Positions 10,737 through 21,030 of a stretch of DNA of 64,000 nucleotides are shown piece after piece. Made by a program: the position numbers and the translations under genes. Origin of the DNA: Raffaelea ambrosiae (lineage: Eukaryota; Ascomycota; Sordariomycetes; Ophiostomatales; Ophiostomataceae). The first letter of the stretch is position 1. Every line of letters begins with the position of its first letter. A model generated the notes under the pieces. It did not search any database, was not told the DNA's origin, and worked only from the letters and a program-made list of their open reading frames with translations. The DNA is taken from the NCBI GenBank assembly GCA_002778195.1, contig PCDI01000019.1:124001-188000 (forward strand), read 5' to 3'.

Positions 10737-12239
10737 ATGGGCTCGGCCGTGGAAGACTTTGATGTCATCATTATTGGCGCCGGCATTTCCGGCATCAACT
10801 CGGCCTACCTGCTGCAACAGTACCAGCCGAAGCTGCGGTATGTCATCCTCGAGGGCCGCGACGTCATTGGCGGCACGTGGGCGTACTGGAAGTACCCGGG
10901 TGCGCGCTCCGACTCGAGCTCGGCCGTCTTCCGCTTTGCCTGGCACCACTGGCCGCACCCGAACAGCTTTGCCGACGCAGGGCTGATCCGCGACTACATT
11001 GAAGACGCCGCCAAGACCCAGGGCATCGACAAGAACATCCGCTTCCACCAGCAGGTCGGCGAGCTGCGCTGGTCCACGCCCGAGCAGCAGTGGACGGTCG
11101 ACGTGACCGACACCGCCCATGGGCCCGGAGGATCCACGCGCCCGTTCCATGCGCGCTGGGTGATGCACTGCGGCGGCTACTACAGCTACGACAAGGCCCA
11201 GGACGTCGAGATCCCGGGCCTGAAAAACTTCCGGGGCGAGCTGCTGCACCCGCAGTTCTGGCCCGACCAGGTGGACCTCACCAACAAGAAAGTCGTCCTC
11301 GTCGGCTCGGGCGCCACGGCTGTAACAATCCTGCCGCACATTGCCAAGCAGGTCGGCGAGGCCGGCAGCGTGACCATGCTGCAGCGCAGCCCGTCGTACG
11401 TCATGGCGCAGCCCCGGTACAATTATGCAGCCGCGTTCTTCCAGCGGTGGCTGCCGCAGCGCTGGGCCGACAGGATCGACTGGTACAAGCAGATGGCCAT
11501 CGAGTTCTTGTTTGTGCAGTTCATCACGACGTTTACCAATCTCGGGCGCCGTCTGCTGCGCCGCCAGGCCGTCCACTTCCTGCCCAAGGGGTATCCCGTC
11601 GACGTGCACTTCAAACCCAAGTACACGCCCTTCATGCAGCGCCTGTGCTTTGCGCCCGACGGCGACTTTTTCCAGGCCCTGCACCGGCCCAACTGCACGA
11701 TTGTCACGGACCACATCGCGACGGTCACGGACCACCAGATCCGGCTCCGGTCGGGCGAGGTGCTGGACGCCGACGTCATCATCACGGCCACGGGCCTGCA
11801 CATGCAGCTCTTCAACGGGCGCGCGCCCCTTGTCGACGGGCAGCCGGTGGCCATCAACACGCGGTACAGCTGGCGCAGCTGCATGCTCGAGGGCGTGCCC
11901 AACGCGTGCATGATATTGAGCTACACCACGGGCACGTGGACCCCGGGCGCCGACGCCCACTTCCGGACCATCCTCAGCGTGATGGACCACATGAGCAAGG
12001 TGGGCGCGACGTCGGCGACGCCGACGATCGACCCGGCCCAGCGGGCGAGCATCAAGCCGGTGCCCACACTCAACCTGAACTCGGGGTACATCCAGAACGC
12101 GGCGCAGCGGCTGCCGCTGGCGACGGGCAAGTACCCGTGGGTGACGGGCATGAGCTGGGCGTTTGACACGTGGAACAACTTGACAGGGAAGCCGACAGAC
12201 GGGATGGTGTACACAGTTCCGGATAAGAAGGCGTTGTAA
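10737..12239 (+). CDS. Baeyer-Villiger-type flavin monooxygenase
   Basis: Single exon, 500 residues. FAD-binding motif GAGISG at residues 14-19 is followed by the type I BVMO fingerprint FRGELLHPQFWP at about residues 165-176 (pattern FxGxxxHxxxWP). A second dinucleotide motif, VGSGATA, at about residue 190 would bind NADPH. An ATG motif (ITATGLHMQL) lies in the last third. These enzymes insert oxygen next to ketones, or oxygenate soft nucleophiles, using FAD and NADPH. The family is normally 500-550 residues, so this copy looks complete. No signal peptide is present. The substrate is unknown, and the neighbouring aspartic protease gives no pathway hint. Confidence 0.92.
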   Translation: MGSAVEDFDVIIIGAGISGINSAYLLQQYQPKLRYVILEGRDVIGGTWAYWKYPGARSDSSSAVFRFAWHHWPHPNSFADAGLIRDYIEDAAKTQGIDKNIRFHQQVGELRWSTPEQQWTVDVTDTAHGPGGSTRPFHARWVMHCGGYYSYDKAQDVEIPGLKNFRGELLHPQFWPDQVDLTNKKVVLVGSGATAVTILPHIAKQVGEAGSVTMLQRSPSYVMAQPRYNYAAAFFQRWLPQRWADRIDWYKQMAIEFLFVQFITTFTNLGRRLLRRQAVHFLPKGYPVDVHFKPKYTPFMQRLCFAPDGDFFQALHRPNCTIVTDHIATVTDHQIRLRSGEVLDADVIITATGLHMQLFNGRAPLVDGQPVAINTRYSWRSCMLEGVPNACMILSYTTGTWTPGADAHFRTILSVMDHMSKVGATSATPTIDPAQRASIKPVPTLNLNSGYIQNAAQRLPLATGKYPWVTGMSWAFDTWNNLTGKPTDGMVYTVPDKKAL

Positions 12240-12590
12240 AGTATTGGGCGGTTGGGGGGGGGGCTTGTTATTTGTTTTCAGGCAGGACCTAGATCTGTAA
12301 TTGTTTCGTAGTTCTTTTTTTTTTTTCAATCGTCTTCAAAAGCAGTTGGTTTTTCTGTATTTGGATGACTTTGGAATTACACGAGCTTGGTATATATACA
12401 AACGACAAAAAAAAAACGCCGCCCAGTGGATTCCACCCGACACTGGCCGCAGAATAAGATGCAAATATGCAGACGATGAAATGAAATAAGCAAACGTGCA
12501 AATGTGCTGGCGTGCAAACGAACAAAACAAAAAGGGTCTATTCGCGAGAAGAAGGCATCTTCAGCCCGAAAACAAGAAAGACGCTCGCTC
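12240..12590. other. Convergent 3' intergenic region
   Basis: The gap between two convergent genes (monooxygenase and aspartic protease) holds a G-run near 12253 and T- and A-homopolymers at about 12314-12328 and 12408-12416. No gene is seen. Confidence 0.6.
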
Positions 12591-14352
12591 TCACAGCAGA
12601 GCCATCACGGCCTGGGCGCCGACAAAGGCGAGCAGGGCCGTGATGGATACGGAGGACAGTGACGACGCGGCCGACTGGACGACGGTGCATTCGCCGGTGA
12701 TGTTGTAGGCGGTGGATGCGGGCAGGGTCTGCTCGTTGGTGCCGCAGTTGGCGGCGGGCGCCATGTAGACCTTTTTGTTATCCTGGTCGAAGAAGGCTGG
12801 TATTGTCAGAGTCGTCCAAGAAAACGGGAAAGAAAGGGGAAAAGAAAATCGAGCGAGGCGAGGAAAAAAAAAGAAAAAGAAAAACAGAAAATCGAGCGAA
12901 GCGAGGAAACAAAAAAAAGAAAAACGAGCGAAGCGAGGAAACAAAAAAAGAAAATCGAGCGAAGCGAGGAAACAAAAAAGNNNNNNNNNNNNNNNNNNNN
13001 NNNNNNNNNNNNNNNNNNNNNNNNNNNNNNNNNNNNNNNNNNNNNNNNNNNNNNNNNNNNNNNNNAATCGAGCGAAGCGAGGAAACAAAAAAGAATCGAG
13101 CGAAGCGAGGAAACAAAAAAAAAAGAAAAACGTACTGTAGACAGAGCGCAAAAAGGTGTCGCCAAAGAGGGCGACGGTGTCGTCGGACGGCAGCAGGCCG
13201 ACGTAGCACTCGCCCGGGGCGGCCTCCCAGACAATGTCGTTGAGGGGCACGTTGACGACGAGGGAGCCAAAGGTGAAGTCGACGGAGCCGCCCTTGTCGC
13301 CCTTGTCGCAGTCGATCTGCATGGAGCCGTCGGAGCCGACGGCGGAGGACTTGATGTCGAGGCTGTCGGCCAGCTTGTCGAGGACGGCCTGGGGCAGGTA
13401 GCTCAGGCTGGAGCCGGTGTCGAGGACGATGGGCAGGCTGCTGCCGGAGTAGGTGTCGGAGCTGGAGCCGCCGGCCTTGGTGAAGCCGACGGAGTCGAGC
13501 TGGACCCAGTAGCGCCAGGGGCGGCCGGTGTCGCCGGCCTGGGGCGCGAGGTTGTCCAGGGCGACCAGGGGGCCGACGAACTTTTTGGTGTCGACGCCGC
13601 CAAAGATGATGACGCCGTTGTCGATGTTGTCGCCGACGTCGTCGCCGGCGTCGGCGGGGGCGGTGCCGAGGGCGACGCTGAAGAAGCGGCCGTTGACGGC
13701 GCCCTGGTTGGCCAGGGCGTCGATCATGTTGTCGTAGTCGAGGTTGTAGCCGTTGCCGAAGCCGACGCCGAGGATGGGCACGCCGGCGTCCTGGCTGGCG
13801 GTGGCGACGCCGAACTGGACGTTGCGCAGGGCCGAGTTGTTGGTGCCCGGGATGACAATGTCGTCGAGCACGTACGTGATGGCGGCCTGGCCCTTGCCGT
13901 AGGCCAGCGTGGTCGTGAGGTCGGTGATGTTGGCCGTGCTCGAGTCGCTCGGGTCGTAGACGCCCAGCGACTCGCAGAACGCCGCCGACGCCGCCGGCGT
14001 CACGTTGCTGCAGTCCGGGTCCAGCCACAGCTCGTTGGAGCCGGTGTCGAGCTGGACCTGTACCTTTTGCGCGGGCGTGCCGATGTCGACTGCAGCGTGT
14101 CAGCATGCGCTACTCCACGTCCCACTTCTCATGTTCACACATTCAAGAAAACGCACGCTCCAGCAAGTAGGCCACGTTGGTGTGGTTGTACAGAGTGGCC
14201 GAGTCGTCGCGCCGGCGCAGCGAAGACGACGCGGGCATGGACTTGCGCACAATGGGGAAGCTCAGGCGGTTGTTGTGCTGGGGCTCCCGGGGCAGCATGG
14301 CAGCCGAGCCGCAGGCAGCCAGGGCCAGCGGCAGCAGAAGACGGGCAGCCAT
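12591..14352 (-). CDS. GPI-anchored pepsin-like aspartic protease (A1 family)
   Basis: Three exons (14352-14157, 14089-13136, 12796-12591), 451 residues, all phases consistent. A signal peptide (MAARLLLPLALAACGSAAM) and a short propeptide ending LRRR precede the mature start. The catalytic aspartates sit in DTGS at residue 80 and DTGSS at residue 289. The C-terminus has a Ser-rich stretch and a hydrophobic tail (ITALLAFVGAQAVMALL) typical of GPI attachment, so this is a yapsin/candidapepsin-like cell-surface protease. Intron 2 (13135-12797) carries the CCTCGCTTCGCTCG array and an 85-base assembly gap. The gap lies wholly inside the intron, so the protein model is unaffected. Confidence 0.92.
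12797..13135 (-). repeat. Intron array of CCTCGCTTCGCTCG units, with gap
   Basis: Intron 2 of the aspartic protease, at least 339 bp. At least six units of CCTCGCTTCGCTCGATTTTC-type sequence lie on the coding strand, separated by T/C tracts. The array runs from just after the donor (GTACGT) to about 40 bp before the acceptor. Confidence 0.92.
12981..13065. other. Assembly gap (85 N)
   Basis: An unresolved run interrupts the intron array. Repeat units flank it on both sides, so the assembly probably broke on the repeat and the true length is unknown. Confidence 0.99.
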
Positions 14353-14528
14353 GGGGGACGGGAGGAGGCGAAGGAAACGAGGACCGAAGAGGTGGTGAGG
14401 GGAAAAAAAAAAAAAAGAGAAAACGTCTAGAAAGTGTAGATCTATGGAGACGAGGGATACAACGACAAAACGAGTAGCCTCCCAGTAAGCTTTAAGGTTA
14501 ACCCAGAAACGGGGCGACTTCTGGGTCT

Positions 14529-14535
14529 TTATATA
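14529..14535 (-). promoter_or_regulatory. TATA-like box of the aspartic protease
   Basis: On the coding strand the sequence reads TATATAAAG about 180 bp upstream of the start codon at 14352. Confidence 0.45.
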
Positions 14536-16968
14536 ACAACAGCAGAAGAGGCAAAGCAGAAGGATAAATAAGGAACGAAGCTAAAAACGGACGGGGCTGA
14601 GAGGCAGAGGCAGAGAGGAGTGGGTCCAGTCTTAAGCCGCAAAATAAGAAGGTGAGATGGGATCGCACAGTCGTACCGACAGGCAACAGTCCGTGTCTGC
14701 CTGCTCGTATCGAGGCCTGTGTTCTGTTCTTCTTCCCTCTGTGTTTTCCCCTTTCTTGCCAGCCCCGATCCCTCGCCAAGGACAGATGGGAGGAGCTGAC
14801 CGATGGTTTCTTCGAGGGCGCCTACAGAACGACGCGCTAGCACCGAAGCGAAGTTGAAGCTCGTGCTTGGCAGGGCGTTTCTTTGGTCGAGTTCTCGGGG
14901 GTGGTTGTGTGCAGGCTTGGCCCTGCTGTGTGACGAGAATGCCTCGTGATGGGAGCCGGTGTGGAATGCTCGTCGATTGTATGGAAGAGTCAGCCCAAAT
15001 CCCAAGAGAGAAACTGAGCAGAAACAAGAAAAAAAAGAAAAAAAGAAAAAGAAAAAGAAAAAAAAAAAAACACCCAAAAACCAACACAAAGGCAGTTCAC
15101 ACAGAGACAAGAAATCCAAAAGGGGAAAGCAATAGTGTCTGGTCTTGGCGTAAGCAAATCGTTTCAGAGCCGCCAGGTCACCAGGTGTTGTGCCTCCGCC
15201 GCACAGCCCCTGGAGCTTTCGGGTTTCGTTTCAGTGCATGCGTGCCCTGCAAGAGACAGCCCTCGGAGGCCAGCCAGCCAGCCTCCGTCGAGGCCGACTA
15301 GTCAGACCGGCACACATAGTGGCTGTGCTGGTTTCATGGGGCAAAAGGGCTTTTTGAGTCAGATTGGCTCCTAGACTCCCAGCAGGGCCCCCCTGTCCCC
15401 CATGCTCTGTTGATTGGTTCCAAGATGCTGGGATCCTTTCCTCGTCGTTTTACGGCCGTCCACCCAACGCCACCAGTTGGTGCGAGTACGAGTATGAGCA
15501 AAACAAAACCCTGTACGGCTCCTCTTGCTGGCCTTCCATAATCGTCACCGACAGCCCAGCACGGCCTCCATGTCGCTGTTGAAACGGGGGTTCCCTTCTG
15601 GCTTCCAAGTACGATGTATGATATCATACGCCAGATGCACCTGAGGCTCGATTCGTCTGATGTGCAAGGCTGGCACTCGGAATGTCACGCAACGCGGCAG
15701 TTCTTTTGTGTTCTCGCACGCTCGTCTTCCTTCTCACTTCCTGTCTTTCCCCGCCCCCTCTTCCCAGCCTGACCATCCGAGCCGATCGGCCAGACTGATG
15801 ATACCTGGGCCCTTCCAGGACGGCAAGATCGGGAAGCACGGCCGATGCGGCTGAGGGAGAAAATAACAGAAGACCACCTGCAAAGTGGACCTCCTGGTTC
15901 GCAAAAATAACCATAATATTATGCAACGTGGGATACACTTGAGCGTAGTTTGTTTTTTTGGCTTTGTGCACTAGTTCACCACACCGCAGTTACTCACCTA
16001 CTCCAGGCAGCACCGCCCAGTGGGTCGTAGACAAGGTCGGGCCAGTCAGGACGCAGGGAAATTGGAGAAACAAATAAATCTCTCTCCGCAAAAGCTTGGC
16101 GTCTTCACCAGTTCAACCGCTATCATGGCCATCCGCAGCCATCCATGGGCCTGACCAGGACCATACGGCTCACCGACCGCGGAATTCCGGGAGTGGAAAG
16201 AAGGACAAAGACCTCCTTGCCTGGACCGAGAATCCGCGGCATGTTGCCGTTTCCGGGCTTCCTGTGCCGCAAAAGGAGAGCCCAACCACCGCGTGCTTGG
16301 AACCCATTCCCAAATAGGTGGAAATGTCTCAGCCGGGCATGGCAGCCTGGGCAGAGTGGGAAGATGCGCCTCGGTGCTCATGTGTAGAAGAAAGGAGACC
16401 CTTTTGCATATGCGCATCAATGTCGATGGCAAAATAAACAGCCAGTCCGAACGTTGCTCTTGCCATGCAATTGATCTCTGTGCACCCTCGGCCCCTTATC
16501 AACAAGATGGCCCATTGGCTCAACGCAGCAACGTCTCGATGACGACATCGCCCATTGGCAACTAAAGCTGAGCACGACATGGCAACCTTGTTTGGAGACG
16601 CTTGTAAACAAACTCCCGACGCCCCTTTTCTGCCTTCACATTCAAACGGCTGCCCACGACACAGCTCGCAAGCGTTTCCGATGGAGGCAGCACCAAGCGG
16701 TGTTGGTCTCGCAGCCGTCGTTTTGTCCCAACAGCTCCAAGGCTGGGGCATGCTTGGGTGCTTGGGTCTCTGTTTTCCTTTCGTCATCCACCTCGTGATA
16801 CCTGCTTGTCCAGGCCGTTTGCTTGCTAACACATTCGAGGATGCCTGTGGTCGCCCATGTTGTGCTTTGTTCGAGTAGTGCTCCAACAACAGCGGCTTCC
16901 AGTCGTCTGGCTGCTCTCAAGAAAGAGCAGAGTTTTCCTCTTTCTATGCTGCCGTCTCTTTCCCGTCT

Positions 16969-17010
16969 TCCGGATCTCCTCGTCCGGATCTCCTCGTCCG
17001 GATCTCATCT
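16969..17010 (+). repeat. 14-bp tandem repeat TCCGGATCTCCTCG
   Basis: Two exact copies and a third diverged copy, in intergenic DNA. Confidence 0.85.
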
Positions 17011-17510
17011 TCCGCCGTCTTTCCTCAGCTGTTCACGTTTGGCCGATTTGCACGGAGCATCAGCGTTCTGTCCACCATTCTCTTTGCTTCCTCCTTGCCA
17101 GTTGCCCAGAGGAGGCAGCCCCTTTCGTGGGTCGGGCCAAAGCGGTCCTGGCTGCCTGCCTACAGTTTTTCTGTGTTTGGCTGTCGTTTCGATTTCCTTG
17201 TCGGCGCCGAACTGGTTCACTTGGCTCTAGCGTCGGCAGCGATGCCCCAACCGAGCAAGGACTCGTGAGCCAAAGCGCCCTGCCATCGATAACCCCAAGT
17301 GTCCACGATAGGGTGCAGATAGGAGGAGATAGGGTGGAGGATGGTTCTGCCTGGGAAGACAACAGCCGAGGGGGGGCTGTCCCAAAATTCAAGAATACAC
17401 CATCTTCCCCCCTCATCTCGGCCGTTTTCTTGGCGCAATCGGACCAGGACCGGACGCTTTGGGTTGGGGGTCGGATGAATCCGACATTTCTCAGCCGGGA
17501 CGGCCGAAGG

Positions 17511-17547
<37 letters not shown>
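17511..17547. repeat. T13-A24 homopolymer pair
   Basis: A T-run is followed directly by an A-run. It can pair as a hairpin and is also an obvious spot for sequencing length error. Confidence 0.9.
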
Positions 17548-17552
<5 letters not shown>

Positions 17553-17743
17553 GAAATTGAGTGTTATGAAAACTTTTCTCTTCGTCTTTCAGGCCCCCAT
17601 TCGTCAATTGGCCATTTTCCATGTGCCAATGGAACTTCCCGTTTCATTCAACCTCCTCAACTTCCTCTTCAGGACGGGCCATCCCGATTTCCTTGACACT
17701 TGTTCCTGACTCCGCTGGTCAGCAGTGGCCTAGAAATAGGCTG

Positions 17744-17751
17744 GGAGCTCC
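17744..17751. promoter_or_regulatory. GGAGCTCC palindrome, site 1
   Basis: Exact 8-bp palindrome 519 bp upstream of the MFS start at 18270. It is the leftmost of the eight intergenic copies and the farthest from the core block. Confidence 0.4.
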
Positions 17752-18269
17752 GCATTTGAACCCACCTGGGCATCGCCATTCGCTGCTCAGCACGGCCGAC
17801 AATCGGGGCTGGCAATGGAGGAGCCGACGGCCGGCTCGGTAGCAGTTTGGCCGTCCTGTTGAAGGCCCAATGGAGTGTCAAGGAAAAACATTTCATGGCC
17901 ATTGTCAGACTCTTGACCGTCTTTTTCTGTTGCTGATTTTTTTTTTCATTCTTCCCCAGGTTTGGTTCCTTTTTATTCTAGCTCAACTCTTCCTTTTTTT
18001 GGCCCTCGTTTGCGTTTTCCGTGGTTCTAGTTTTGATTCGATTTTGACTCTATCCCACGACCAAGGAATGCAACTCTGCTCTCGCAACAGTCCCTCGGTT
18101 ACAATGACAACAGAGTTGTCTAGTTTCATACCGTCTCGCATTTCCCTCCAATCTCTCCATTCTACGCCTTTCACGGCAGCCTCCATGAAGTCCATACGGG
18201 GCCATTGGACATTGTAAAAAAAAAAAAGCATACCCAAAAATCAAAAAAAAAGAAGGAAAGAAAAAAAAC

Positions 18270-20312
18270 ATGTCCGCAGCCAAGAAGCTCGAGGCCGACG
18301 GCGACCGCCTCTCCTTTGACGAGACGTTGGCTTCTCGTGATCACCACCACCACCGACCCGGCCATTCCAGTGATGATGACGACGACGACGAGGATACCGA
18401 CGACTTTATCGACGACATTGAGGCCGCCGAGGTCGTCGACGCCTCTACGACGGCGGCCGCCGGTCCTGGTCCCGGTTCGTCCGCGTCTGGCGCCTCGACC
18501 CTGCCCGTCACCGCGGTCCGGACCATCTCGGTCGTCGACGCCGAGACGGGCGGCGCCATTGCGGCCCAGCAGAACACGGACGGCATGGCGGCCGCGGGCA
18601 GCCGGCTGACGCCTGTGCAGAGCGCGCGCGCGGAGATGATGTACAACCGGCACTCGGGCCGCAAGAAGGCGCTCTTCTCGGTGATCCTGGCGCTGTGCGG
18701 CATTCTGGCGCCCATTGCGACGACGGGCAGCCTGACGGCGGTGCCGCAGATTGCGGCCACGTTCCACACCAGCGGCAGCATCATCAACATCAGCAACGGG
18801 CTGTACACGGGCGCCATGGGCGTGTCGGCGTTCATCTGGGGCATTACGAGCTTTTTGTTTGGCCGGCGGGCCGTGCTGTTTCCGAGCGTCGTCACGTTCT
18901 TCTTCTTCTCGCTGGGCTCGGCGCTGGCGCCCAACCTGGCGGCGTTCTTCTTGTTTCGGATCCTCAGCGGCTTCAGCGGGACCGGCCTGCTGGTGTGCGG
19001 GCCGGCCGTCATTGGCGATTTGTACCGGCCAGTATGTCCATGTCTTTTGTGTCTTGATTTTCACACCGTTGTCCAGTACGGTCCAGTCGCTGACAAACAG
19101 ACGGAACGAGCCACGGCTTTGGCGTGGATCATGAGCGGCACTCTGATCGGCCCTGCTTTAGGTTTGTCTTTTCTTCTTTTTCCTTTTCCTTTTTTCCTCT
19201 TTTCTTCTTCTGTTCTTGTTACTTTTTGTCTCGTAAATCTCGTGATGCCTTCTGTCTTTGTTTTGCTCATACTTCTTTTTTTCTCTTCTCTTCTCCCTCC
19301 CCCTAGGACCGTTGATCGGCGGCATCATTGTCACCTACAGCAGCTGGCGCAACGTGTACTGGTTCCAGACCGGCATGGCCGGCATCGCGGCGGTGCTGAC
19401 GCTCGGGTTCATTCCCGAGACGGCGCACCAGCCCAAATGGAACACGCTGCCGCGCGCGACCCGCGCCGCCGAGGCGCTGGCCGCGTTCAACCCCATGCGC
19501 ATGGTCGTCCTCTTCAGCCGCGCCGACCTGCTGCTCGTGGCCCTGGCGTCGTCGTCGCTGCTCTGGAACATGTACGCCTTCATGGCCCCGATCGTCTACG
19601 TGATCAACCCGCGGCTGCACTTTACCACGCCGCTGCAGTCGGGCCTCTTCTACCTCGCGCCCGGCTGCGGGTACCTGACGGGCACCTTTTTCGGCGGCCG
19701 CTACGCCGACCGCACGGTCAAGACGTGGATCCGCAAGCGCAACGGCGCGCGCCGCCCCGCGGACCGCCTGCGGGCGGCGGTGCCCTGGATGGGCATCGGG
19801 ACGCCGGTCTGCATGCTGATCTACGGCTGGTGTCTGGAGTACAACCGCGGCGGCATTCCGCTGCTGGTGGTGGTCATGTTCATCCAGGGCTTCACGCAGC
19901 TGATGATCTTCCCGGCTCTGAACACGTTTTGTCTGGGTGCGACCCCCCTCCCGTGCGCTGTGGCATGGATGCCTTTGATATCGAGAGCGTCCCTCTCTCT
20001 AACCCTTTAGACATTGTCCCTGGTCGGTCGACCGAAGTGCTCGGGGGCAACTTTTTCATCCGGTACCTGTTTGGCGCGGCGGGCACGGCGCTGTCTCTGC
20101 CTGCGTATCATGCGATCGGCATCGGGTGGCTGTGCACGATTTCGACGGTATTCATCTGGGTCGCCTTCCTGGGGATGGTTCTGGTCATCTACGACAAGGT
20201 GCCGCGGTTTGGGCTGCGATCGAGGCGCACGACGCCCGCCCAGTCGAAAAAGGCAAGCAGCAAGCCAGCAGGCGCGCATGAAGGAAGGTGCAAGCCAGGC
20301 GAGGCAAACTAG
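18270..20312 (+). CDS. MFS transporter with acidic/His-rich N-terminal tail (DHA1, Dtr1/Qdr-like)
   Basis: Four exons (18270-19031, 19101-19161, 19307-19936, 20011-20312), 584 residues. A long cytosolic N-terminal region precedes the first helix; it contains HHHH at about residue 27 and an Asp/Glu run soon after. Twelve helices follow, with FLFGRRAVLFP after helix 2, LDIVPGRSTEVLGGNFFIRY near helix 11 and TERATALAWIMSGTLIGPAL in helix 5, all typical of the DHA1 dityrosine/quinidine exporter branch. The C-terminal tail is basic and is encoded by the start of a 10-bp repeat. It probably exports small molecules across the plasma membrane. It lies beside the C2H2 regulator and may belong to the same cluster; its substrate is unknown. 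Confidence 0.9.
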   Translation: MSAAKKLEADGDRLSFDETLASRDHHHHRPGHSSDDDDDDEDTDDFIDDIEAAEVVDASTTAAAGPGPGSSASGASTLPVTAVRTISVVDAETGGAIAAQQNTDGMAAAGSRLTPVQSARAEMMYNRHSGRKKALFSVILALCGILAPIATTGSLTAVPQIAATFHTSGSIINISNGLYTGAMGVSAFIWGITSFLFGRRAVLFPSVVTFFFFSLGSALAPNLAAFFLFRILSGFSGTGLLVCGPAVIGDLYRPVCPCLLCLDFHTVVQYGPVADKQTERATALAWIMSGTLIGPALGLSFLLFPFPFFLFSSSVLVTFCLVNLVMPSVFVLLILLFFSSLLPPPRTVDRRHHCHLQQLAQRVLVPDRHGRHRGGADARVHSRDGAPAQMEHAAARDPRRRGAGRVQPHAHGRPLQPRRPAARGPGVVVAALEHVRLHGPDRLRDQPAAALYHAAAVGPLLPRARLRVPDGHLFRRPLRRPHGQDVDPQAQRRAPPRGPPAGGGALDGHRDAGLHADLRLVSGVQPRRHSAAGGGHVHPGLHAADDLPGSEHVLSGCDPPPVRCGMDAFDIESVPLSNPLDIVPGRSTEVLGGNFFIRYLFGAAGTALSLPAYHAIGIGWLCTISTVFIWVAFLGMVLVIYDKVPRFGLRSRRTTPAQSKKASSKPAGAHEGRCKPGEAN

Positions 20313-21030
20313 GGAAGGCGCAAGCCGGCAGGCGCAAGCAGGCGCAAGCAGGCGCAAACCAAGAATAAAGGTAAGTCGACTTTCATGGATGGACCCCATA
20401 CCAAACAGTGATTTCGTGACGTGAAAACGGTGTCGACATGCATTGGGGCAGGCCAAAATGGGTGGGAGCAAGGAAAACGGAAGAACAAGGGCGCGGTCAA
20501 AAAGGAAAGGAAAAAGGGAAAAGGGAAAAGGGCAAAAGCAGGAAGCAACCATCCATAGGACAACTTGATTCAATAGCCTCATTTCCACGTGAACAATGTC
20601 GTAGCCAAGAGATCGTGACCGGCGGGCCAGGCGTCTTCTCCCTATTCTCTCGTCATCCGTAATCGCAAACAGCTGTCTTCGTGGCTTCGGACAAGCATCC
20701 CCCACGCCTGGCACGCCTGGGACGCCTGCCCGGCGTCGCTGAAACTAACACGCTCGCTTATCGCCACGGGCATCCACCTGCGCCGTCCACCTGCCTGGCC
20801 CATCCATCCTTCTTACGCCGTCTTGCATCCCATTGGCTCTCCCCACCCCGCGGCACTTGTTGGAGCTCTCTTTCTCTTATCAACGATTTGCCCATCCACC
20901 ACCCGGCCAGCATGGCAAAGATACATAACGCGGCGCTTTACCCCAGACCACCCATTGTCCCCCCGTCTCAGGCTGTGAGCTCCTCCCATGCTCCATCCCA
21001 TTCCCACGATATTGCTGGGATCGGTCCACT
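20313..21030. other. Intergenic, regulator promoter
   Basis: The 718 bp upstream of the C2H2 regulator start with the end of an AGGCGCAAGC tandem repeat (about 20317-20357), followed by a purine stretch (20468-20546). Two near-matches to GGAGCTCC occur at 20862 (GGAGCTCT) and 20977 (GAGCTCCTCC). No gene is seen. Confidence 0.5.

Larger units (their letters stand above)
14353..18269. other. Long intergenic region, no supported gene
   Basis: 3.9 kb between divergently transcribed protease and MFS genes. ORFs up to about 220 codons occur but show no domain or composition resembling the neighbours. It contains purine tracts (14401-14416, 15030-15070), a 14-bp tandem repeat (16969-17010), a T/A homopolymer pair (17511-17547) and one GGAGCTCC site (17744). 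Confidence 0.5.

Noticed and set aside
10518..12329. Long open frame antisense to the flavin monooxygenase (about 600 codons)
   Set aside because: Composition is Arg/Ala/His-rich without domains, a shadow of a GC-rich gene with FAD, NADPH and BVMO motifs on the other strand.
16329..16889. Minus-strand open frame of 186 codons
   Set aside because: No recognisable domain, no codon bias like the neighbours and no promoter or intron signals.
16857..17525. Plus-strand open frame of 222 codons
   Set aside because: It runs through a 14-bp tandem repeat and into a homopolymer; the translation is Ser/Leu/Phe-rich without a family.
17736..17770. tRNA T-arm-like word (GGGTTCAAATGC on the minus strand)
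   Set aside because: No matching acceptor stem, D-arm or anticodon arm at the right distances.
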